Shown here: one piece after another, positions 8,056-17,385 of the stretch
Position numbering within the stretch: position 1 is the stretch's first letter
Layout of the letters: each line of letters begins with the position of its first letter
Assembly: GCA_030678995.1 (NCBI GenBank)
Contig: JAUXTQ010000022.1
Location: forward strand, 1 to 54,349
Origin: Caulobacter sp.
GTDB taxonomy: Bacteria; Pseudomonadota; Alphaproteobacteria; Caulobacterales; Caulobacteraceae
DNA length: 54,349 nucleotides
Direction of reading: 5' to 3'
Translations under genes and position numbers: made by a program
Notes under the pieces: generated by a model
Databases searched by the model: none
What the model was told of the DNA's origin: nothing
The model's input: only the letters and a program-made list of their open reading frames with translations

Positions 8056-8733
8056 ATGCGCATCCTGCTCGTCGAGGATGACCCAGACCTGTCGCGGCAG
8101 CTGAAGCTGGCCCTGGGCGACGCCGGCTACGCGGTCGATCACGCCGCCGACGGGGAGGAAGCGCACTATCTGGGCGAAGGCGAGCCGTATGACGCGGTGA
8201 TCCTCGACCTGGGCCTGCCCAAGATCGACGGCGTCTCGGTGCTGGAGCGCTGGCGGCGGGACAACATCGCCATGCCGGTGCTGATCCTCACCGCCCGCGA
8301 CAACTGGAGCCAGAAGGTCGCCGGGTTCGACGCCGGAGCCGACGACTACCTGACCAAGCCGTTCCACACCGAGGAATTGCTCGCCCGTCTGCGGGCGCTG
8401 CTGCGCCGCTCGGCCGGCCATGCGTCGCCGAACCTGAGTTGCGGCGGGCTGCGGCTTGATCCGCGCTCGGCCCGCGCCAGCGTCAATGGCGAGCCCCTGC
8501 GGCTGACCTCGCTGGAATACCGGCTGCTGCACTACATGATCATGCACCAGGGCCGGGTGATCAGCCGCACCGAACTGGTCGAGCACCTCTACGACCAGGA
8601 CTTCGACCGCGACTCCAACACCATCGAGGTGTTCATCGGCCGGGTGCGCAAGAAGATCGGCCCCGACCGCATCGAGACCGTGCGCGGCCTCGGCTATCGC
8701 CTGACGCCGTTGCCGGGAGAGCCCACGGAGTGA
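8056..8733 (+). CDS. OmpR-family response regulator (FeuP/PhoP-like)
   Basis: 225 residues. The receiver domain (1-115) has acidic residues at the N-terminus (LVEDDPD), phospho-acceptor Asp51 (ILDLGLPKIDG) and the conserved Lys in DDYLTKPF. A winged-helix DNA-binding domain (about 130-220) ends with IETVRGLGYRLTP. The GTG start of the kinase gene overlaps its stop (8730-8733). In rhizobia and Brucella the FeuP/FeuQ pair lies near cycHJKL, and the same genes follow here, so FeuP is the likely ortholog; sequence alone allows any PhoP-like subgroup. The tandem repeat at 7577-7598 is a candidate target. Confidence 0.9.
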   Translation: MRILLVEDDPDLSRQLKLALGDAGYAVDHAADGEEAHYLGEGEPYDAVILDLGLPKIDGVSVLERWRRDNIAMPVLILTARDNWSQKVAGFDAGADDYLTKPFHTEELLARLRALLRRSAGHASPNLSCGGLRLDPRSARASVNGEPLRLTSLEYRLLHYMIMHQGRVISRTELVEHLYDQDFDRDSNTIEVFIGRVRKKIGPDRIETVRGLGYRLTPLPGEPTE

Positions 8734-10115
8734 AACTCCCCGTCCTGGGCCGCCGTTCGCTGGTCGGCCGGCTGGTCCTGCTGGCCGCCGGCTGGAGTCT
8801 GGCGGTCCTGATCGTGACGGGCCTGTCCCTGACGGCCTTCTTCCAGCAGGCCGCGCTCAGCCGGTTCGACCTGGGCCTGGTGGATCTGATCGAGGGCCTC
8901 AATGCCGGGGTCAGCGTCGAGGACGGGAGAGTCGTCGCCCCCGCCCTGACCGACACCCGGGCCCTGCGGGTTTATTCCGGTCGCTACTGGAAGATCGCCG
9001 AACCCGGCCCGGACAATACCGTCCGTCTGATCGTGCAGTCCCGGTCGATGTTCGACCAGGATCTGAAGATTCCCCCCGACGTGGTGGCCAAGATCGCCGC
9101 CACCCCGGCCGTGCAGGTGTTCTACGGCGTCGAGGGACCGCTCGATCAGCCGCTGCGGGCCACCGCCATGCAGGTGCAGCTTCCGGGCCGCAAGGCGCCG
9201 GTCATCCTGATGGCCGCCGAGGACCGCTCCCCCGTCGACCGTGAGGCCCGCCGCTTTGCCGCCCTGACCGCCGGGGCCCTGGTGATCATGGGCGCCGGCA
9301 TCCTGGCCGCCGTCCTCATCCAGGTTCGCGTGGGCCTGCAGCCGCTGTTCCGTCTTCGCGGCGAGGTCGCCGACGTGCGCAAGGGCAAGGTCGAGCGGAT
9401 CGTCGGGGAGTACCCCAGTGAACTCGAACCCCTGGCCACCGAACTCAACGCCCTGGTGGCGCACAACCAGGATGTGGTCGAGCGGCAACGAACCCATGTC
9501 GGAAATCTGGCCCACGCCCTGAAGACGCCGATCTCGGTGATGCTCACCGAGGCGACCCAGCAGCCGGGCCAGCTGGCGGAGGTGGTGTCGCGCCAGGCCG
9601 ACGCCATGCGCAGCCATGTGGAACACCATCTGCGCCGGGCTCGCGCCGCCGCCCGATCGCAGAGCCATGGCGAACGCAGCCTGGTCGAGCCGGTGCTCGA
9701 CGAACTGGCGGTGACCCTGGAGCGGATCTTCCAAGACAAGGGCGTCGAGATCGACTGGCGTTGCCCTGACGATCTGTGCTTCCGCGGCGAACGCCAGGAC
9801 CTGCAGGAGATGGCCGGCAACATCATGGAAAACGCCGGCATCTGGTCGAAGGGCCGGGTGCGGGTCACCGCCGCGGCCGTTTCCCCTGAGCGGATGGTGA
9901 TCACCGTCGAGGACGATGGCCCCGGCCTGCCCGCAGACCGGCGGGATGAGGTGCTCAAGCGCGGCGCCCGTCTGGACGAAAGCGCACCGGGGTCCGGCCT
10001 GGGCCTGGCGATCGTCGATGAACTGGCCAGGGCCTACGGTGGATCGCTCGTGCTGGGGGACTCGGCCATGGGCGGCTTGCAGGTCGAGCTGGGTCTGCCG
10101 CGCGCCGAAACCTGA
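8730..10115 (+). CDS. Sensor histidine kinase (FeuQ/PhoQ-like)
   Basis: 461 residues from GTG 8730, overlapping the regulator stop by four bases. TM1 is at about 15-35, a periplasmic sensor segment covers 36-180, and TM2 is at about 185-205, followed by a HAMP-like linker. The dimerisation histidine is His262 (NLAHALKTPIS). The ATPase domain has N, G1 (VEDDGPGLP) and G2 (GSGLGLAIVDE) boxes at about 370-440. It should phosphorylate the OmpR-type regulator encoded just upstream. The periplasmic part resembles PhoQ/FeuQ-type sensors in size; no ligand can be read from sequence. The neighbouring PepSY protein may regulate it. Confidence 0.9.
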   Translation: MKLPVLGRRSLVGRLVLLAAGWSLAVLIVTGLSLTAFFQQAALSRFDLGLVDLIEGLNAGVSVEDGRVVAPALTDTRALRVYSGRYWKIAEPGPDNTVRLIVQSRSMFDQDLKIPPDVVAKIAATPAVQVFYGVEGPLDQPLRATAMQVQLPGRKAPVILMAAEDRSPVDREARRFAALTAGALVIMGAGILAAVLIQVRVGLQPLFRLRGEVADVRKGKVERIVGEYPSELEPLATELNALVAHNQDVVERQRTHVGNLAHALKTPISVMLTEATQQPGQLAEVVSRQADAMRSHVEHHLRRARAAARSQSHGERSLVEPVLDELAVTLERIFQDKGVEIDWRCPDDLCFRGERQDLQEMAGNIMENAGIWSKGRVRVTAAAVSPERMVITVEDDGPGLPADRRDEVLKRGARLDESAPGSGLGLAIVDELARAYGGSLVLGDSAMGGLQVELGLPRAET

Positions 10116-10194
10116 AACCCCCGTTTCGCGAACCGTTAACCCAGTTCGGGGCATGGTCGGCCCGGGTACTCTGAGGGACCCGCGGCGGGGGCCT

Positions 10195-11535
10195 ATGGCC
10201 GGATTGACACCCCAGAAGATCGCGATGCTCCGCACGCTGGTTTCGGCGTCTCCGGACGAACTCGTGCGCACGCTCGAGATGGCGATCAGCGCCGACGGGG
10301 CCAGTGGTCCGCTGTCGGCGATCGGGGCCATGGTCGAGGCCGAGACCGCCGAGCGCGCGGTCCGTTTCGCCGTGCTCGCGCCTGTTGCGCCCCTGTTCGG
10401 CGCGCCGGCCGCGAATCTCAGGCCGACCTTTCCCAACGCGGCGCTCAGGGCAATCTGGGCGGCCCTGAAAGCCGAGGTCCCCGACCAGGTCCGCGAGGCC
10501 GAGGGCGCCTGTCACTACCTGGACCCGGAAGAGCCGCCGCCGGAGATTTTCGATCTGCTCTGTGCGCGCGCAGTCGAGGGATTGACCGCCGCCGAGACTC
10601 GCGAGTTCGCGGCCGCCGCGGCCGCCTGCGACGCTATGCGCCCCGGCGGCGCCGACGAGCTGATTCTCTGCCTTCAGCTGGCGCCCATCGCCCGGCTGCC
10701 GATGCTGCGGCTGGCCGACTGGATCCAGCGCATGACCGACGAGCGCCGGGCCACCGCGCGCTTGGCCTATCGCGACGCCACCGCCCTGGCCGACGGTGGC
10801 GGGCCGCTGTTGTTCGAGATGCTGGCCGCCCACCTCAAACAGCCTTCGCAGATCCTGCGGGTGATTTCCGCGGTCATGGACCATCCGGGCGAACGCTACA
10901 TGGCCGGCTCGGAGTTGGCCCGATTCGGCGAGCGCGCCCTGGCCGAGATCGAAGACCAGCTCACCCGGATCCAGGCGCTCAAGCCGGGCGCGGGCGTCCA
11001 GTCAGGCCGCCAGGCCGGCGCCGCGGTGCAGCGGGCCATTGAGGCGGTCGGCGAACTTGAGCAATCTGTCCAGATGTCCCGCGACGGGCCCTGGGGTCAG
11101 CGTCTGAGCAAGCTGAAACAGGCGATCGCCGCTGCGGTCGAGGTGCGGCTCAAGGATATCGATGAAGCCGCGCAACACGCCCTGCCGATGCAGAAGATCC
11201 GTTACAGCGCGCGGCTGACCCGCACCGCCCCGAAGCTGACCGACCCGCCGGACGGGCCGTCCATCGACTGGACCCTTGGCCTGCTGGCCTTTGCCGACGC
11301 TGTCCGGGGCTGCGCCGCGGACGGGGGCTTTGGGACCGTGCGGGCCAAGGTGCTCGACGCTCTTGGCAAGCGCATCGATCAGTACGTCGAGGACCTGCTC
11401 GAGCAGCTCCGCCTGGGGGAAGTGGAAGACGAGGAGCGGGCCCGCGAATACCTCGGCGTGGCCGCCAACCTGATGGCCCTGGCCCGCGACGACAAGAGCG
11501 CCGCCATCGTCCGGCGCCGGGCCGCGGCGGCCTGA
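10195..11535 (+). CDS. Conserved hypothetical alpha-helical protein
   Basis: 446 residues from ATG 10195 (MAGLTPQKIAMLRTLV); an in-frame ATG at 10153 is possible and the frame opens even earlier inside the kinase gene. No signal peptide or membrane segment. The sequence is helical throughout, rich in Ala, Leu, Glu and Arg, with heptad-like stretches around 235-330 that could form coiled coils, and a basic Ala-rich C-terminus. I do not recognise a domain. It lies between the FeuPQ-like kinase and ccmI, 80 bases after the former and 49 before the latter, so it could share either transcript. Confidence 0.7.
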   Translation: MAGLTPQKIAMLRTLVSASPDELVRTLEMAISADGASGPLSAIGAMVEAETAERAVRFAVLAPVAPLFGAPAANLRPTFPNAALRAIWAALKAEVPDQVREAEGACHYLDPEEPPPEIFDLLCARAVEGLTAAETREFAAAAAACDAMRPGGADELILCLQLAPIARLPMLRLADWIQRMTDERRATARLAYRDATALADGGGPLLFEMLAAHLKQPSQILRVISAVMDHPGERYMAGSELARFGERALAEIEDQLTRIQALKPGAGVQSGRQAGAAVQRAIEAVGELEQSVQMSRDGPWGQRLSKLKQAIAAAVEVRLKDIDEAAQHALPMQKIRYSARLTRTAPKLTDPPDGPSIDWTLGLLAFADAVRGCAADGGFGTVRAKVLDALGKRIDQYVEDLLEQLRLGEVEDEERAREYLGVAANLMALARDDKSAAIVRRRAAAA

Positions 11536-11584
11536 GGCGTCGAGCCCCCTCGCGCGGCGACGCGTGATCCGCTAACACCCGCAC

Positions 11585-12655
11585 ATGTTCGCATTCTGGA
11601 TCGCCGCGGCGGCCCTTTCAGCGGCGGCCGGAGGGTTGATGCTGCGCGGCGCCCGCGCCGCCTCGGCCCGCGCCGTCGGCGAGGACCCCGCCCTGGCCGT
11701 GCATCGCCGGCAGTTGGCCGAGATCGACGATCTCGCCGTCCGCGGCCTGTTGCCTGAAGGCGAGGTCCGCACCGCCCGCGCCGAGGCCGGCCGCCGCCTG
11801 CTGGCCGCCGCCGACGCGCCCGTCGCTGCGCTCGATCCCGGGTCTGGCCGGCGCGTCGTGCTGGCCGTGGCCGTCCTGGCGCCCCTGCTGGCGCTAGGGC
11901 TCTACTTCACCATCGGCGCGCCGGGCAGGCCGGACCTGCCCTACAAGGCTCGCCTGGACGAGTGGCGCAAGACGCCGGAGTCCCTGGATCCGCCCCGGAT
12001 CGCCGCCGTAATGCGGGCCATCGTCGCCCAGCGGCCGGGCGATCCCGAGGGCTTCGAGAACCTGGCCGCGGCCGAGCTCGCCTCGGGCGACCCGATGGCT
12101 GCGTCCGCCGCCCTGCGCCGGGCTATCGCGCTGGCGCCCGGGCGGGCGGAACTGTGGGCGGCCCTGGGCGAGACCTTCATGGTCGAAGGCGACGGCCGGA
12201 TCGGCCCCGACGCCCGCGCGGCCTTCGGCGAGGCCCTGGGGCTCGACCCCCGTTCCCTCAGCGCGCGTTACTTCCTCGCCCGGGCGGACATCGCCGACGG
12301 CAAGGTTGAGCAGGGCCTGGCCGGCTGGCGCGCCCTGGTGGCCAGCCTGCCCGCCGACGCGCCGGCACGGGCCGCCCTTTCCAGCGAGATCGACGCCGTG
12401 GCCAGGGCCGGCGGCCTGCCGCCCGCCGAGGCCGCCCCGGCCCAACCCGACGAGGCGGCGATCCGCGGCATGGTCGAGGGCCTCGCCGCGCGGCTGGCGA
12501 CCCAACCCGACGATCCCCAGGGCTGGGTCCAGCTCGTCCGGGCCTGGTCGGTGCTGGGCGAGACCGGCAAGCGCGACGCCGCCCTGGCCGAGGCGCGGGC
12601 CCGCTACAAGAACAACCCCGACGTCCTGCGCGCGTTGAATGAGGCAGCCCGATGA
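11585..12655 (+). CDS. ccmI: Cytochrome c biogenesis protein CcmI (CycH)
   Basis: 356 residues. TM1 at the N-terminus (MFAFWIAAAALSAAAGGLML) is followed by a cytoplasmic segment with the family pattern HRRQLAEIDDLAVRGLLPEGE, then TM2 at about 87-107. The remaining ~250 residues form a periplasmic TPR domain. CcmI holds apocytochrome c for the CcmF/H haem-ligation complex. The gene overlaps ccmE by four bases (12652-12655) and heads a ccmI-ccmE-ccmF-ccmH series equal to rhizobial cycHJKL. Confidence 0.95.
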   Translation: MFAFWIAAAALSAAAGGLMLRGARAASARAVGEDPALAVHRRQLAEIDDLAVRGLLPEGEVRTARAEAGRRLLAAADAPVAALDPGSGRRVVLAVAVLAPLLALGLYFTIGAPGRPDLPYKARLDEWRKTPESLDPPRIAAVMRAIVAQRPGDPEGFENLAAAELASGDPMAASAALRRAIALAPGRAELWAALGETFMVEGDGRIGPDARAAFGEALGLDPRSLSARYFLARADIADGKVEQGLAGWRALVASLPADAPARAALSSEIDAVARAGGLPPAEAAPAQPDEAAIRGMVEGLAARLATQPDDPQGWVQLVRAWSVLGETGKRDAALAEARARYKNNPDVLRALNEAAR

Positions 12656-13131
12656 GTCTTTGGCCCAGGTCGCGAACCGCCCGGCGACGGCTGGTCCTGT
12701 TGCTGGCCATCGCGCCGGTGCTGGCCCTGGCGGCCGGCCTGACCCTGTGGGGGCTCTCGGATTCCATCTCGCTGTTCTACACCCCGGCCCAGGCCCAGGC
12801 GGCCAAGGTCGCGCCCGGCCAGGCGGTGCAGCTGGGCGGGCTGGTGCTGCCCGGCAGCGTGGTCAAGCAGCCCGACGGGCGCGTCGACTTCGCCATCACC
12901 GACAACAGGGCCACGGCCCAGGTGCACTTCCAGGGCGACCTGCCGGACCTGTTCCGCGAGGGCCAGGGCGTGGTGGCGGAGGGGTCCTTCGACGCCGGCG
13001 GCGTGTTCCAGGCCAGCCGGGTGCTGGCCAAACACGACGAGAAATACATGCCGCGCGAGGTGTCCAAGGCGCTCAAGGCGCAGGGCGAGTGGCGGGGGGA
13101 CGGTGAGACACCTTCCTACAAGCGTCCGTGA
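12652..13131 (+). CDS. ccmE: Cytochrome c maturation haem chaperone CcmE (CycJ)
   Basis: 159 residues. A signal anchor at about 13-37 is followed by a periplasmic OB-fold domain. The covalent haem-binding histidine is His128 in VLAKHDEKYMP, the classic motif including the downstream tyrosine that ligates haem. CcmE takes haem from CcmCD and delivers it to CcmF. The ATG overlaps the ccmI stop and its own stop overlaps the start of ccmF, so the operon is translationally coupled. Confidence 0.97.
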   Translation: MSLWPRSRTARRRLVLLLAIAPVLALAAGLTLWGLSDSISLFYTPAQAQAAKVAPGQAVQLGGLVLPGSVVKQPDGRVDFAITDNRATAQVHFQGDLPDLFREGQGVVAEGSFDAGGVFQASRVLAKHDEKYMPREVSKALKAQGEWRGDGETPSYKRP

Positions 13132-15083
13132 CCGCTGAACTGGGCGCCTTCGCGCTTGTGCTGGCGCTGGCCTTGTCGCTGGCCCAGGCGGTGCTGGGCT
13201 TCGCGGGGGTGCGTCGGCCGGCCCTGGCCGGAGCGGGGGAGGGCGCGGCCGCCGCCGCTTTTATCGGCGTGGCGGGCGCCTTCGCCGCGGTGGTGACCGC
13301 CTTTGTCACCTCCGACTTCTCGCTGGCCAACGTCGCGGCCCACTCTCATACCGCCAAACCCTTACTCTACAAGGTGTCCGCCGCCTGGGGCAGCCACGAG
13401 GGCTCGATGCTCTTCTGGTGCATGATCTTGACCGGCTACGGCGCTGCGGTGGCGGTGTTCGGCCGCGGCCTGCCGGCGCGGCTTAAGAGCCGGGTGCTGG
13501 GGGTGCAGGGCCTGCTGGGCGTGCTGTTCCTGGCCTACACGGTATTCGCCTCCAACCCGCTGGCGCGGCTGGCCGAGGTCCCCGTCGAGGGCCGGTCGCT
13601 CAATCCGCTGCTGCAGGACCCGGCGCTCGCCTTCCATCCGCCCATGCTCTACCTCGGCTATGTCGGGTTTTCGGTGGTGTTTTCGTTCGCCGTGGCGGCG
13701 CTGATCGAGGGCCGGGTCGACGCCGCCTGGGCGCGCTGGGTGCGCCCCTGGACCCTGGCGGCCTGGAGCATGCTGACCCTCGGCATCACGCTGGGCGCCT
13801 TCTGGGCCTATTACGAGCTGGGCTGGGGCGGCTGGTGGGGCTGGGACCCGGTGGAAAACGCCTCCTTCATGCCTTGGCTGGTCGGCACGGCCCTGCTGCA
13901 TTCGGCGATCGTCACGGAAAAGCGCGGCGCGCTGTCGGGCTGGACGGTGTTCCTGGCCCTGGCCGCCTTCACCTTCTCGATGCTCGGCGCCTTCCTGGTG
14001 CGGTCGGGGGTGCTGACCAGCGTCCACGCCTTCGCCGTCGATCCCTCGCGCGGTGTGCTGCTGCTGTCGATTCTGGGCCTGTCCTCCGGCGCGGCGTTCA
14101 GCCTGTTCGCCTGGCGGGCGCCGGCCCTGAGCCCCGGCGGCGTGTTCGCCCCGGCGAGCCGCGAGAGCCTGATCGTCATCAACAACATCCTGCTGACCGC
14201 GGCCACGGCCACGGTCCTGCTGGGCACCCTCTATCCGCTGATCACCGAGGCGTTCGGGACGACGACCTCGGTGGGCGCGCCCTACTTCAACCTGACCTTC
14301 GTGCCGCTGCTCTGCCTGGCCCTGCTGGTGCTGCCGCTGGGCCCTCTGACCGCCTGGAAGCGCGGGGACATCGCCGGCGCCGCCGACCGGCTGAAGATCG
14401 CCGCCGGCCTGGCCGTGCTGGGCGGCGTGGCCGCGTTCGGCATCGTCAGTCCGCGCAAGGCCCTGGCCAGCGCCGGCCTGGCCCTGGGCTTCTGGCTGAT
14501 CGCCGGGTCGCTGGCCGAGGTGGTCGAGCGGGTCAGGGCGTTCCGCGCCCCCTGGCCGGAGGTCCGCCGCCGCCTGACCGGCCTGCCGCGCGGCGCCTGG
14601 GGCATGACACTGGCCCACGCCGGCATGGGGGTGATGGTCCTGGGCGCCTGTTTCGAGACCTCGTGGAAGGTCGAGGCGGCCGAGGCCCTCCCCGTCGGCG
14701 GCCAGCTGAGGCTGGGCGCCTACGAGCTGACCCTCAAGGACGTCGGAACCATCGACGGGACCAACTATCTGGCCGAGCGGGGCCAGGTCACCGTGACCCG
14801 CGGCGGCCGGACCGTCTGCGCCATGACGCCGGAGCGGCGGTTCTACCCGGCCGGCCGGCAGAACACCTCCGAGGTGGCGTTGTGCAATCGCGGCCTGGAC
14901 CAGGTCTATGTGGTGCTGGGCGAGCGCCGCGCCGGACCGGCGGGTGAGCCGGCCTGGCTGGTGCGCGGCTATTTCAATCCCTGGGTCCAGCTGATCTTCC
15001 TGGGGCCCGTGCTGATGGCCCTGGGCGGGCTGCTGTCGCTGTCCGACCGCCGTCTGCGCTTCGCCGTGGGGAAAACGGCATGA
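13128..15083 (+). CDS. ccmF: Haem lyase subunit CcmF (CycK)
   Basis: 651 residues, normal for the family, with many transmembrane helices. The tryptophan-rich haem-handling motif GWGGWWGWDPVENAS is near residue 230. Periplasmic histidines include AAHSHT and GSHEGSMLFW at about 70-90. A C-terminal periplasmic domain lies before the last helix. CcmF reduces haem and, with CcmH and CcmI, attaches it to CXXCH cytochromes. The start is GTG 13128, overlapping the ccmE stop, and the stop overlaps ccmH by four bases. The thioredoxin gene ccmG is not between ccmF and ccmH, as in rhizobial cycHJKL. Confidence 0.97.
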   Translation: MTAELGAFALVLALALSLAQAVLGFAGVRRPALAGAGEGAAAAAFIGVAGAFAAVVTAFVTSDFSLANVAAHSHTAKPLLYKVSAAWGSHEGSMLFWCMILTGYGAAVAVFGRGLPARLKSRVLGVQGLLGVLFLAYTVFASNPLARLAEVPVEGRSLNPLLQDPALAFHPPMLYLGYVGFSVVFSFAVAALIEGRVDAAWARWVRPWTLAAWSMLTLGITLGAFWAYYELGWGGWWGWDPVENASFMPWLVGTALLHSAIVTEKRGALSGWTVFLALAAFTFSMLGAFLVRSGVLTSVHAFAVDPSRGVLLLSILGLSSGAAFSLFAWRAPALSPGGVFAPASRESLIVINNILLTAATATVLLGTLYPLITEAFGTTTSVGAPYFNLTFVPLLCLALLVLPLGPLTAWKRGDIAGAADRLKIAAGLAVLGGVAAFGIVSPRKALASAGLALGFWLIAGSLAEVVERVRAFRAPWPEVRRRLTGLPRGAWGMTLAHAGMGVMVLGACFETSWKVEAAEALPVGGQLRLGAYELTLKDVGTIDGTNYLAERGQVTVTRGGRTVCAMTPERRFYPAGRQNTSEVALCNRGLDQVYVVLGERRAGPAGEPAWLVRGYFNPWVQLIFLGPVLMALGGLLSLSDRRLRFAVGKTA

Positions 15084-15532
15084 GCGCGCGGAGCCTCATC
15101 GTCGCGCTGCTCGCGGTCCTGACCATGGCCGCCGCGTCCGATCCGTCCGAGCGCCTGCCCGATCCGGCGCAGGAGGCCCGGGCGCGGACCCTGTTCCGCG
15201 AGGTGCGTTGCCTGGTCTGCCAGAACGAGTCGATCGACGATTCCGACTCCGAGCTGGCCGGGGACCTGCGGCGGGTGGTGCGCGAACAGGTCGCGGCGGG
15301 CCGGTCCGATGGCCAGGTGAAGGCCTTCCTCACCGACCGCTACGGCCCGTATGTGCTGCTCAAGCCCGCTTTTGACGTGGCCAATGCGGCGCTCTGGCTG
15401 ACCCCGATCCTGGCCGTGCTGGCGGGCCTGGCCCTGTTGATGGCCCGCTGGCGGCGTCGTGACGGCGCCCGGCCGCTGGACACCGACGAAGAAACCCGGC
15501 TTGCGGCCTTGCTGGATGACGAAGCGCCGTGA
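15080..15532 (+). CDS. ccmH: Cytochrome c maturation thiol oxidoreductase CcmH (CycL)
   Basis: 150 residues. A signal peptide comes first, then the RCLVCQNESIDDSDSELA motif with redox Cys44 and Cys47, a three-helix bundle, and a membrane anchor at about 103-122 (ANAALWLTPILAVLAGLALL). CcmH reduces the haem-binding cysteines of apocytochrome c. It is the short CcmL form, with CcmI encoded separately upstream. The start overlaps the ccmF stop. It closes the operon; the 135 bases that follow lead to degP. Confidence 0.96.
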   Translation: MSARSLIVALLAVLTMAAASDPSERLPDPAQEARARTLFREVRCLVCQNESIDDSDSELAGDLRRVVREQVAAGRSDGQVKAFLTDRYGPYVLLKPAFDVANAALWLTPILAVLAGLALLMARWRRRDGARPLDTDEETRLAALLDDEAP

Positions 15533-15667
15533 CACGATTGCGCCGCGATCCGCCTCCAGAAAGCGCTGGACGGATGACGGAAAGATAACTTGAGGGCGTT
15601 CGCGCTCTTTGGCATCGAACCGCTAGAGTTTGGCACCCGCATCAGGCGGGACAGGAACGGATTACAG

Positions 15668-17218
15668 ATGGTCGCCAGGAAGACCGGGTTTTTTGTGGGC
15701 GCCGTCGCGGGCGCCGGTGTCGCCGCCGCCGCCCTCGCGGGAGTCGGGCTGCGCATGGCGCCAGCCCAGGCCGCTGACGCGCCGCCGCCTCTGGTGCGCG
15801 TGGCCTCGGGGCCGACCATCTTCGCGCCGCCGCCCGGCGCGCCCATGTCCTTCGCCGACATCTTCGAGAAGGTGTCGCCGGCGGTGGTGTCGATCGACGT
15901 CACCTCGCGGGTCGGGGCGGGCTCCCTGCGCCTGCCGAACTTCCCGTTTGGCCCCAACGGCAAGCCCGGCGAGGAAGACCAGCCCGGCGGCGACGACAGC
16001 AACGGCCGTCCGCGCCAGCAGTCCTCTGGATCGGGCTTCCTGATCTCCGCCGACGGCTACATCGTCACCAACAACCACGTCATCGAGGGCGCCGACGAGA
16101 TCACCGTCACCCTCAAGGACGGCCGCGAGCTGAAGGCCAAGCTGGTCGGACGCGACGAAGACACTGACCTGGCCGTGATCAAGGTCCAGGGAACCGGCTT
16201 CACCTTCGTCACCTTCGAGGAGTCGGCCAAGCCGCGCGTCGGCGACTGGGTCATCGCCGTGGGCAACCCCTTCGGCCTGGGCGGCACCGCCACCGTGGGC
16301 ATCGTCTCGGCCTATGGCCGTAACCTGAACGACGACAGCTCGACCTATGTCGACTACGTCCAGATCGACGCGCCGATCAACCGGGGCAACTCCGGCGGCC
16401 CGACCTTCGACGTCTATGGCCGGGTTATCGGGGTCAACAGCGCCATCTTCTCGCCCACGGGCGGCTCGGTCGGCATCGGCTTCGCCATTCCCGCCGACAC
16501 CGCCAACACCATCACCCGGCAGCTGATCAGCAGCGGCAAGGTTGTGCGTGGCTACATCGGCGCGCAGATCCAGAACTTCACGCCCGAGATGGCCGAGGCC
16601 ATCGGCCTGGGCAACCTCAAGGCCGCCGTGGTCAAGGCGGTCACCCCCGGCGGTCCGGCGGCCAAGGCCGGGCTGATGGTCGATGACATCGTCCTCTCGG
16701 TGAACGGCGTGAAGGTGGAGTCCTCCACCGGTCTGACCCGCGAGGTCGGCCGCGGCCTGGCCGGCCAGAACCTGCGTCTGGAAGTCCTTCGCGACGGCCG
16801 GACCCGGTTCATCGACATCCGCTCGGGCGTGCGTCCGTCGAAGGAAGAGCTGGCCTCCAGCCTGCGCGCTTCGGAGTCTGAAACCCCGCCGCAGAAGGGG
16901 CCGGTGGCCCCGTCGGCGGCCCGCGTCCAGGTGCTGGGCATGGGCCTGACGCCGCTCGATGCCGCCGCCCGCAAGCGTTACAACCTGGGCCCGGAGGTCC
17001 AGGGCGTGCTGATCGAGACCCTGCGGGCCGATTCCGACGCCGCCGAGCGCGGCCTGGCCACCGGCAACGTGATCACCTCGGTGAACCTCAAGGCGGTCAA
17101 GACGCCCGCCGACGTGGTCGCCGCGGTGGAAGCCGCCCGCAAGGCCGGCCGCCCGACCATCCTGCTGTCGGTCTACTTCAACGGCCAGCTGGCCTCGGTG
17201 CCGATCAAGGTCAACTAG
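15668..17218 (+). CDS. degP: Periplasmic DegP/HtrA-family serine protease
   Basis: 516 residues from ATG 15668, chosen because it opens with a basic segment and a hydrophobic signal (GFFVGAVAGAGVAAAALAGVG) ending AQA; the frame is open from 15590. The trypsin-like domain has the triad His137 (TNNHVIEG), Asp167 (DTDLAVIKV) and Ser242 (NRGNSGGPTFD). Two PDZ domains follow at about 300-390 and 430-510. It degrades or refolds damaged envelope proteins. A Gly/Asp/Asn-rich loop lies at about 98-120. DegP after cycHJKL and before an OmpR-type two-component system is a conserved alphaproteobacterial arrangement. Confidence 0.95.
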   Translation: MVARKTGFFVGAVAGAGVAAAALAGVGLRMAPAQAADAPPPLVRVASGPTIFAPPPGAPMSFADIFEKVSPAVVSIDVTSRVGAGSLRLPNFPFGPNGKPGEEDQPGGDDSNGRPRQQSSGSGFLISADGYIVTNNHVIEGADEITVTLKDGRELKAKLVGRDEDTDLAVIKVQGTGFTFVTFEESAKPRVGDWVIAVGNPFGLGGTATVGIVSAYGRNLNDDSSTYVDYVQIDAPINRGNSGGPTFDVYGRVIGVNSAIFSPTGGSVGIGFAIPADTANTITRQLISSGKVVRGYIGAQIQNFTPEMAEAIGLGNLKAAVVKAVTPGGPAAKAGLMVDDIVLSVNGVKVESSTGLTREVGRGLAGQNLRLEVLRDGRTRFIDIRSGVRPSKEELASSLRASESETPPQKGPVAPSAARVQVLGMGLTPLDAAARKRYNLGPEVQGVLIETLRADSDAAERGLATGNVITSVNLKAVKTPADVVAAVEAARKAGRPTILLSVYFNGQLASVPIKVN

Positions 17219-17385
17219 GCCTCGCGGAACAGGATCAGGGCGACAGCGGCGCGGCCGTTGTCGCCCTTGAACCCTGTCGGGCGGCGCCTGCGGATTACAC
17301 TATCGTATGTTGAGGTTGCCGCAGCGGACGCGGTAGTTTCCGGGGCGTCGGCGGATTCTCCTCGCCGGCTACTTCGGGGCGAAAC